64,000 nucleotides of DNA from Stomoxys calcitrans. Lineage: Eukaryota > Arthropoda > Insecta > Diptera > Muscidae. Position 1 is the stretch's first letter; each line of letters opens with the position of its first letter. A program made the position numbers and the translations under genes. The stretch lies in NCBI RefSeq assembly GCF_963082655.1, contig NC_081553.1, positions 129,175,736 to 129,239,735 on the forward strand, in the 5' to 3' direction. The notes under the pieces were generated by a model. It searched no databases. It saw nothing but the letters and a program-made list of their open reading frames with translations, and was not told the origin of the DNA. Shown here piece by piece: positions 58,619 through 64,000 of the stretch.

Positions 58619-58624
58619 AATAAA
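58619..58624 (+). terminator. Poly(A) signal of GPALPP1
   Basis: AATAAA on the plus strand, 63 bp past the GPALPP1 stop. Cleavage downstream would fall at or near the CycC stop, so the two 3' UTRs overlap. Confidence 0.55.
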
Positions 58625-58664
58625 AAATATCCATAATATTACAGCTAAATTAAAACGAATGTTA

Positions 58665-59544
58665 TCAGCGTTGAGGCGCAGGTTTAGGTTTGGGAATTTT
58701 CGCCAGCAACATTTGTATTTCATCTTTTTCTTTCCAATCCTTCCAAAGCTCAAATAAATTTACAATAGCTCGCACAATTTCTTGCACTTTATCGAGATCT
58801 ACATTTAGTTCAGCAAACCACTGCTTCATGGAATCCTTCTGTAGGATAACACACGCAATTTGAAGGCAAGCAATGGCAATCTAAAATAGTTGTTGAATTA
58901 TATTTCAGATAAAATGTATGTAAATGTAGATATATATGTTTTATATCTACACTTACCTGGTACGGAGGATAAAGTAAACAAACATCTGTACGCAGGGAAT
59001 CATTTACAATTCGCCAACTTAGCGTCAGCAGCTGGTCTTCCTGACCCATATCCTGGACTAGTTGCAACAATGGGCGATATGGCTGGTAAACAATCAAACA
59101 GCAGTCTAGGTTCTCCAGTAAATAAAATTCACACTCCAATATATGATTTGTACGATACGGAAAATCTTGAGTGTATGCATAGCTAAATTTGCTCTTGATG
59201 ACCGATTGGCAAATTGAAATTAGCCTAGAATTGGAAATGACTCCAAACTCCTCCACTTTTGAAGCCAACAAAATGCATGTAGGAGCTAATAACAGAGGAT
59301 CTATATTCTTCAAAGAATTTCTCGCATAAAAACGTTTAAAATACACCGTAGCCGTGGCAATAACCTGTTGTCGTAGCTTTAACTGCTCTCCCAACACTTG
59401 GATGACATTGGCGAAAAATATGAAAACCTTCTGGTATTCCTCCTCGCTAAGAATTTGTAAATCATATTGACGTTCGCGTATTAAGTCTTGACGATCAAGT
59501 ATCCATTGTTGGGAGTGTGAACTCTGCCAGAAATTTCCAGCCAT
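58665..59544 (-). CDS. CycC: Cyclin C, Mediator kinase-module cyclin (2 exons)
   Basis: Exons are 59544-58957 and 58880-58665, joined at PPYQ|IAIACL (76-nt intron), giving 267 aa, the family length. Cyclin C binds CDK8 in the Mediator kinase module and controls Pol II transcription. The N-terminus MAGNFWQSSHSQQWILDRQD and the cyclin box (about 40-140: LGEQLKLRQQVIATATVYFK, RFYARNSL, TCILLASKVEEFG) are textbook. The second cyclin fold includes VYQPYRPLLQLVQDMG, SWRIVNDSLRTDVCLLYPPY and the exon 2 end IVNLFELWKDWKE. A longer frame adds an upstream Met at 59637, but the conserved MAGNFW start is clearly the real one. It lies tail-to-tail with GPALPP1, with 108 bp between stops. Confidence 0.98.
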
Positions 59545-60238
59545 TAAAAAAGTATGCAACTTAAGAGTATCAGAGTATCCAAGAAAAATTAGAAATCCTT
59601 TTTTCACAAATATAAAACAGGTGAAGAGAGCAGACAAAGCTTGGGATAGAAATCTAAACCGAGTATTCGAGGTACTCTAGTCGTGGTTAAAAAATCGAAT
59701 CAACTCATGGTACAATTAAATATACCGTCATTAATACAAACGCCATAACTTTGAATGTTAGTGGTTTTAGAAAAATTGTTTTACCACTTATTTTCTTTAA
59801 ATGTGCTTTATATTTGTATTGTTACCATTCTGACATATCGGATTAAATAAAACATCGTTGTAAGATTTTAGATGAAAATCATAGATATGTTAACAAGCAT
59901 TTGACATAAAGAATTATTGAAAAATCAAATCGATGCAAAAGTACTCAGCTGTTCGCATAATATCACAGCAAATTCCACAAAAGCAACGCGGAAAAGCTAG
60001 AAAATTTTCAACGTTGACAGTTGAAAGCAAGCGTCATTCTGTGTTGCCGGACGTAAAGTAGTGTTTTAGGAGATTTAAGTGCTAAACCCTGTGTTTATTG
60101 CAAATTTCAACGTACAAAAATAAATTCATACACAAATGTATGGTTGTGTATGATATGCACATTCATGGATACGCATGTAAGCTTGTGTATGTCACTTAAA
60201 TCCCCAACAAACGCTATGTATACTGGCAGGATTTGTTT
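59545..60238. repeat. CycC upstream region with repeat family G copy 3
   Basis: About 59705-59965 matches 36989-37315 (GTGGTTTTAGAAA, CTTTATATTTGTATTG, ATATCGGATTAAATAAAACA, GTAAGATTTTAGATG). Short tandem GTATGTATGC-like sequence is near 60140-60200. Confidence 0.55.
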
Positions 60239-60785
60239 TCGGATTTAGTTCATGGCCAAACAATGAAAGATGGTCCCTTTTATACAACAACCACAAATCA
60301 TATGGTGCAATCCGCTATGTTGTTATCAAGCTGATTGACGATTTGCCAACACACACAAAGAAATTTGTGTGCGTGCGTGCATACGTTGCCTACATTAGCA
60401 GAGAATACGCGAGAAAGAAGATAACAAAAAAGAAAATGCAAACAAAAATCTGTCATCTTAAAACCGCCTTGGATTTACTTAAATCCAGATCATAAAAATC
60501 TCAATGTAAACGTTGTCATCAAGCTGATCGATGTTTTGCCAACACACATAAACAAATTTGTGTCCGTGTGTGTATAAGTGTGCGTACATGAGCAGATAAT
60601 ATAGGAGAAAAAAGATAACAGTAAAAAAATGCAACCAAAAATCTTACATCTTTTTTTTTTTTTTGTTATTTAAAGTTGCGTCAACCCAAAGGTAGGGTAG
60701 AGAAATCTTACATCTTAATACCGTCAAACCTGGCCGGCTATTAACAGCTGTTCGCAGGAGACCACCTTGCAAAATCCACCTTGGA
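60239..60785. mobile_element. MITE family E, two tandem partial copies with a nested retro-insertion
   Basis: Two core units are in tandem (CATATGGTGCAATCCGCTAT, GATTTGCCAACACACAC; then GATGTTTTGCCAACACAC). The right end is AACAGCTGTTCGCAGGAGAC then CACCTTG and CCACCTTGG. At 60653-60702 a 50-nt sequence with a T14 head is inserted between two identical 14-bp repeats. Confidence 0.6.
60639..60716 (-). mobile_element. Poly(A)-tailed short retro-insertion with 14-bp target duplication
   Basis: AAATCTTACATCTT occurs at 60639-60652 and again at 60703-60716. Between them the minus strand reads TCTACCCTACCTTTGGGTTG, CGCAACTTTAAATAAC and then a run of A. This is the signature of target-primed reverse transcription of a very short RNA 3' end. 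The source RNA is not recognised. Confidence 0.7.
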
Positions 60786-61430
60786 ATCAATTACTTTTGG
60801 CTCGTATTGGCCGTTTTGCACGGTGCATCATAATGGGTGATCGCAATAAATGTGTTGGTGAAAATAAATGTGTATGGGTTGGTATTGTATTCTGCTTTCG
60901 GAGCAGTCGCGGAAATCATTAATTGTTCCGCGAGCGGAATTTGACAGTTATGTTTTCTTTTTATTTTCATACCAAAGTCGTTTTTTATCAGCACTTATGG
61001 TTTTATTATTTTTTCGCAAATAAATCCAATAACAGAAAGAAAAAACAATATAACAAAAATGATGCCGACAATGAAGTCAAGCGTTGCAACCAGGATTCAC
61101 TAATAGAAGGTTAGGTCACATGCAAAAACACAAAGTGGATAGGCCCCATAAACATCATTAAGGATGTCAAATCTGACGATTGAAAATGTCATCATATAGG
61201 AGAAAACGTAAACAAAGAATGAATGTAAAAAGAGAACAAGTTGACATCCTCAATGCCAAGTACTGCCAAATATTAAAAAAAAAGTATATCGGCTGATCGC
61301 TTGGCTTAACCTTATTCAGTGAATCCTGCGTTGCAACTAAACTTTCTTTTTTCCATTTTCCTCACTCTAAACAGAGTATTACTTTTTGGCCTATTTTCCT
61401 TTAGCGTTTTGCCGGTCTTTTTATATGGAT
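60786..61430. other. Unassigned intergenic DNA
   Basis: Small frames of 60-67 codons only, with no family match. Confidence 0.35.
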
Positions 61431-61499
61431 TTTGACAGCGTTCCGCCTGAAGCAGAATACTCTGCTTATGTGTCAAATGACAATCAGTAATGACCAAAA

Positions 61500-61760
61500 A
61501 CAATCCCATTGTACGTACCAGATTGACCCAATGGTATCATCCAATCCCATGGCAGCCGGTTGTACGTACCGGATTGACCCGATGGAATCCTCCATCGGCA
61601 AGGGCTGCCGTCTCGGTGTAAAACACACTGCTACAACAACAACAACAACAACAACAACAAAAACGTCAATCCCATGGCAGCCGGTTATACGTACCGGATT
61701 GACCCGATGAAATCTTTCATCGGCAAGGGCACGGCTACAACAACAACAAAAACGTATCAA
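61500..61760 (+). repeat. Three tandem retroelement 3' tails with (ACA)n
   Basis: Three successive units carry the blocks CCCATGGCAGCCGGTTGTAC, CGGATTGACCCGATGGAATC and CATCGGCAAGGGC, the last two ending in ACAACAACAACAA runs (61632-61664 and 61736-61752). The first unit is truncated. Confidence 0.6.
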
Positions 61761-61975
61761 AATCCTTGTACCGTTTTTAAACGAAATGTGTTATCATTTG
61801 CTGTGTTTTATTTCAGTACTACTTAGGGCAAATATCGATTTATTTGTATTTTTATCTATTTTCGCATTATATCGATGCAATTTAGAACAAGTTTGCTCCA
61901 ATATTCTTTCCAGAACATCTGGCTTGCAATCGATAGGGCTAAAATAAAACAGCAATTATTTGACAGACATTGAAA

Positions 61976-62095
61976 AAAGCACTTCTATTCTGCTCATTAA
62001 ATCAGGATTTATGACTCGAGTCAGTTGATCTTATAAAAGAGAAACTGATGATTGAGCTATTAAAACAGGTTTTAACGACAAGTGTAAAAAAGATA
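61976..62095. mobile_element. Foldback MITE (GTTTACACTGC family), diverged copy 2
   Basis: It is collinear with 24148-24267: TTAAATCAGGATTTATGACT, CAGTTGATCTTATAAAAGAG, TGATGATTGAGCTATTAAAA, then ACAAGTGTAAA. The TIRs are decayed. Confidence 0.5.
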
Positions 62096-62198
62096 AAAAA
62101 GTAAAGAAACGCAAAGAAAAGAAGAAATCAATGTATTGTTATTGGAACATGTGATGTTTCTTGCAAATCTTGCATAATAAGACTTACAAACAAATGCT

Positions 62199-62306
62199 CA
62201 TATTCACAAATTTTAATGCAGCTTTAAATTGGGTCTATTTCACAGTTCTATAAAAGAAGCTGTCAACTAAACCTACTTTAAAACTGCATTAAGTTTTGTG
62301 AATATG
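62199..62306. mobile_element. 108-bp foldback MITE (CATATTCACAAA family)
   Basis: The left arm CATATTCACAAATTTTAATG CAGCTTTAAA pairs with the right arm TTTAAAACTGCATTAAGTTT TGTGAATATG over 30 bp with about five mismatches. It is non-coding, and no clear target duplication is seen. Confidence 0.65.
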
Positions 62307-62328
62307 TACAGAAGAGTTGGGCATTGAC

Positions 62329-62895
62329 CAATGTGGATTAATGAAGGTGGTCTCACGCGAAAAGCTGAAAACAGCCGACCAATTTGACGGTAGGTATTAA
62401 GATGTCAGTTCTGTGTTTACATTCACAGCAAACTACCCCATTATTTTGCACGTTCTCACGTGTTATTTATTTGTATTTCTTTTTCTCTCGTTTAACTTGC
62501 TTGTGTTGGGAACAATGTCAATTTTGAAATGACATTTTGCTACAAATGATGTGCTGTTGTTGCCATGGACTTTCGTGTTCAATTTTATGAGAAGACGACG
62601 ACTGTCATTATTCGCTTTGTTGATGTCACGTAATTTAAATTGTCTCTATGCAAAAGCCACGTCGAAACAATTAAAGGTGGTGGATGCAATCCGCTATCTT
62701 GTCATCAAGCTGATCGGCGATTTGCCAACACACTCAAACAAATTTGTGTGCATGTGGGTACATAAGCAGAGAATATGCGAGAAAAAAAATAACAAAAAAG
62801 AGAATGCAAACAAAAATCTTATATCTTAATACCGCGAAACCTGGGCGGCTGTTTACAGCAGTTCGCGTGAGACCACCTCTTTTAATCCGCCTTGG
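62329..62895. mobile_element. MITE family E, longest copy (upstream of UQCR-C1)
   Basis: The left end is CCAATGTGGATTAATGAAGG then TGGTCTCACGCG. The right end is CGCGTGAGACCACCTCTTTT then AATCCGCCTTGG, inverted. The core has GATGCAATCCGCTATC, GATTTGCCAACACACTC and AGCAGAGAATATGCGAGAAA. It ends about 255 bp before the UQCR-C1 start codon. Confidence 0.7.
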
Positions 62896-63149
62896 CCAAA
62901 AACAAAAAAATTTAAAGCGAGATAAACTGGACATTAAAGCTGCCAATGTTGTGTTTTGATTTGACATGCACCAGCTCATTAATTGTCCGAAAAGGTATTA
63001 CATATGAAGAGCACTGAACATACCTTTGAATGTCATTTGCTGCAGCTAACTTCGTACGATAGAAATTTTCGTCCAGTGGGCTCCTTTTACGAGAGAATTT
63101 TGTAATAATTTTAGTGTACAAGTAAATTAAAATAAGAAAATCGGTCACT
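62896..63149 (+). promoter_or_regulatory. Proximal upstream region of UQCR-C1
   Basis: About 250 bp between the MITE and the start codon. The promoter and 5' UTR must lie here or in the MITE. No core element is assigned with confidence. Confidence 0.35.
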
Positions 63150-64000
63150 ATGGCTATGCGTGTGCTTGGCGTTTCGCAAAACTTGCGACAATTATCCAAA
63201 GGGGTTAATTTGTTGAAGGTAAAAATGGTTAAAAAAAGCATAACCAATGGTTATATCCATGAAAACGATTACAAAAGGGGAACTAAGAACTTTTGACATT
63301 ACGTAATGAAAAAAATTGTAAATCATGAAAATAAATTTTGAAAAGTCGTTTTGGATTTGTTTTTTAACCAATCCGCTATTGAAGCTAACAATTTTTAATT
63401 CCTTGCATAAGTAAAAACTAAATTTGTTAATGCTAACTCCGTGATATCTTTTGAGGTTAGGTAGTTTTATTAATCCAAATAATGTTTTCTTGCAGCGCTA
63501 CAAAGCTTCCGATGCCGCTAGCTTGAAGAAAACTCTCGTCAACATCCCAGCCACTCAAGTAACAACTTTGGATAATAGCTTGCGTGTTGCCAGTGAAGAT
63601 TCGGGTGCTGCCACTGCCACTGTTGGTCTATGGATCGATGCTGGTTCTCGCTCCGAGACGCCCCAAAACAACGGTGTTGCTCACTTTTTGGAACACATGG
63701 CATTCAAGGTGTTTTATTTGCCATAACAATTGTTTTCTTTACTCAATTCATTCTTATTGATTTCTAGGGTACAGCTAAGCGTTCCCAGACTGATCTGGAG
63801 TTGGAAGTTGAAAACATGGGCGCTCATTTGAACGCCTACACTTCTCGGGAACAAACTGTTTTCTACGCTAAATGTTTGTCCAAAGACGTACCAAAGGCTG
63901 TAGAGATCTTATCCGACATCATTCAGAACTCCAAATTAGGTGAATCTGAAATTGAGCGGGAACGTTCCGTGATTTTGCGTGAAATGCAAGAAGTTGAAAG
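63150..64000 (+). CDS. UQCR-C1: Mitochondrial-processing peptidase beta / complex III core protein 1, 5' part
   Basis: Exons are 63150-63218, 63496-63708 and 63768 to beyond the window end (171 residues visible; the family has about 470). M16 metallopeptidases of this group remove matrix presequences as the MPP alpha/beta dimer, or form the core 1 subunit of cytochrome bc1. The N-terminus ([18 protein letters not shown]) is Arg/Ser-rich and acid-free, as a matrix presequence. The zinc signature HFLEH (86-90, HxxEH) is intact. Then come the [35 protein letters not shown] and [15 protein letters not shown] blocks, the last carrying the distal zinc-ligand Glu region. The intact HxxEH means catalytic MPP-beta activity is possible. 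Several fly proteins of this type are named UQCR-C1. Confidence 0.95.

Noticed and set aside
59545..59637. Upstream in-frame Met for cyclin C
   Set aside because: The family starts at MAGNFWQ, which is at 59544, and the resulting length is exactly 267 aa.
16127..63000. Clustering of several genes with mitochondrial roles as a functional cluster
   Set aside because: The genes are separately oriented, separated by kilobases of repeats and mixed with unrelated genes; no shared regulation is visible.

Overview
This is eukaryotic DNA from a dipteran, most likely a muscoid fly. That is an inference from the protein set, the short introns (53-76 nt) mixed with two introns of 7-9.5 kb, AT-rich intergenic DNA, and a very heavy load of Tc1/mariner elements, MITEs, non-LTR retrotransposons and tRNA-derived SINEs. 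I see no bacterial, plasmid or phage features.

Layout. 1-16 kb is almost pure repeat: a possible exon running off the left edge, inverted SINEs, two families of arrays with a ~153-bp period, a dead non-LTR retrotransposon and an intact-looking Tc1-like DD34E element. 16.1-27.0 kb (minus) is MARCHF5, a mitochondrial RING-CH ubiquitin ligase with three coding exons; its 9.5-kb intron holds most of the TE debris there. 31.3-32.4 kb (minus) is GET4, with a possible divergent exon at 32.8 kb. 35.3-36.7 kb (minus) is MNS1, an axonemal coiled-coil protein. 38.0-46.1 kb (plus) is KCTD9, with a 7-kb intron containing the second Tc1-like copy. 46-51 kb is repeats. 51.2-53.7 kb (minus) is WARS1 in five exons. 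55.0-56.1 kb (plus) is TAMM41. 57.4-58.6 kb (plus) is GPALPP1, tail-to-tail with cyclin C at 58.7-59.5 kb (minus). 63.15 kb to the right edge (plus) is the start of mitochondrial-processing peptidase beta / complex III core 1.

These are unrelated housekeeping genes, not a pathway cluster. Three of them (MARCHF5, TAMM41, UQCR-C1) act in mitochondria, which is probably chance. All spliced models were read by eye: every listed exon joins in frame with GT-AG ends, and the joined proteins have family-typical lengths (CycC 267 aa, GET4 336, WARS1 427, MNS1 447, KCTD9 342, GPALPP1 349, TAMM41 335, MARCHF5 434).

I found no clearly new biological system. The most interesting items are structural: a repeat architecture with a conserved ~153-bp period in two families; a MITE family lying within about 260 bp of the start codons of three genes; two Tc1-like copies with Sleeping Beauty-style IR/DR ends; several near-perfect hairpins; and a 50-nt poly(A)-tailed retro-insertion with a perfect 14-bp target duplication.
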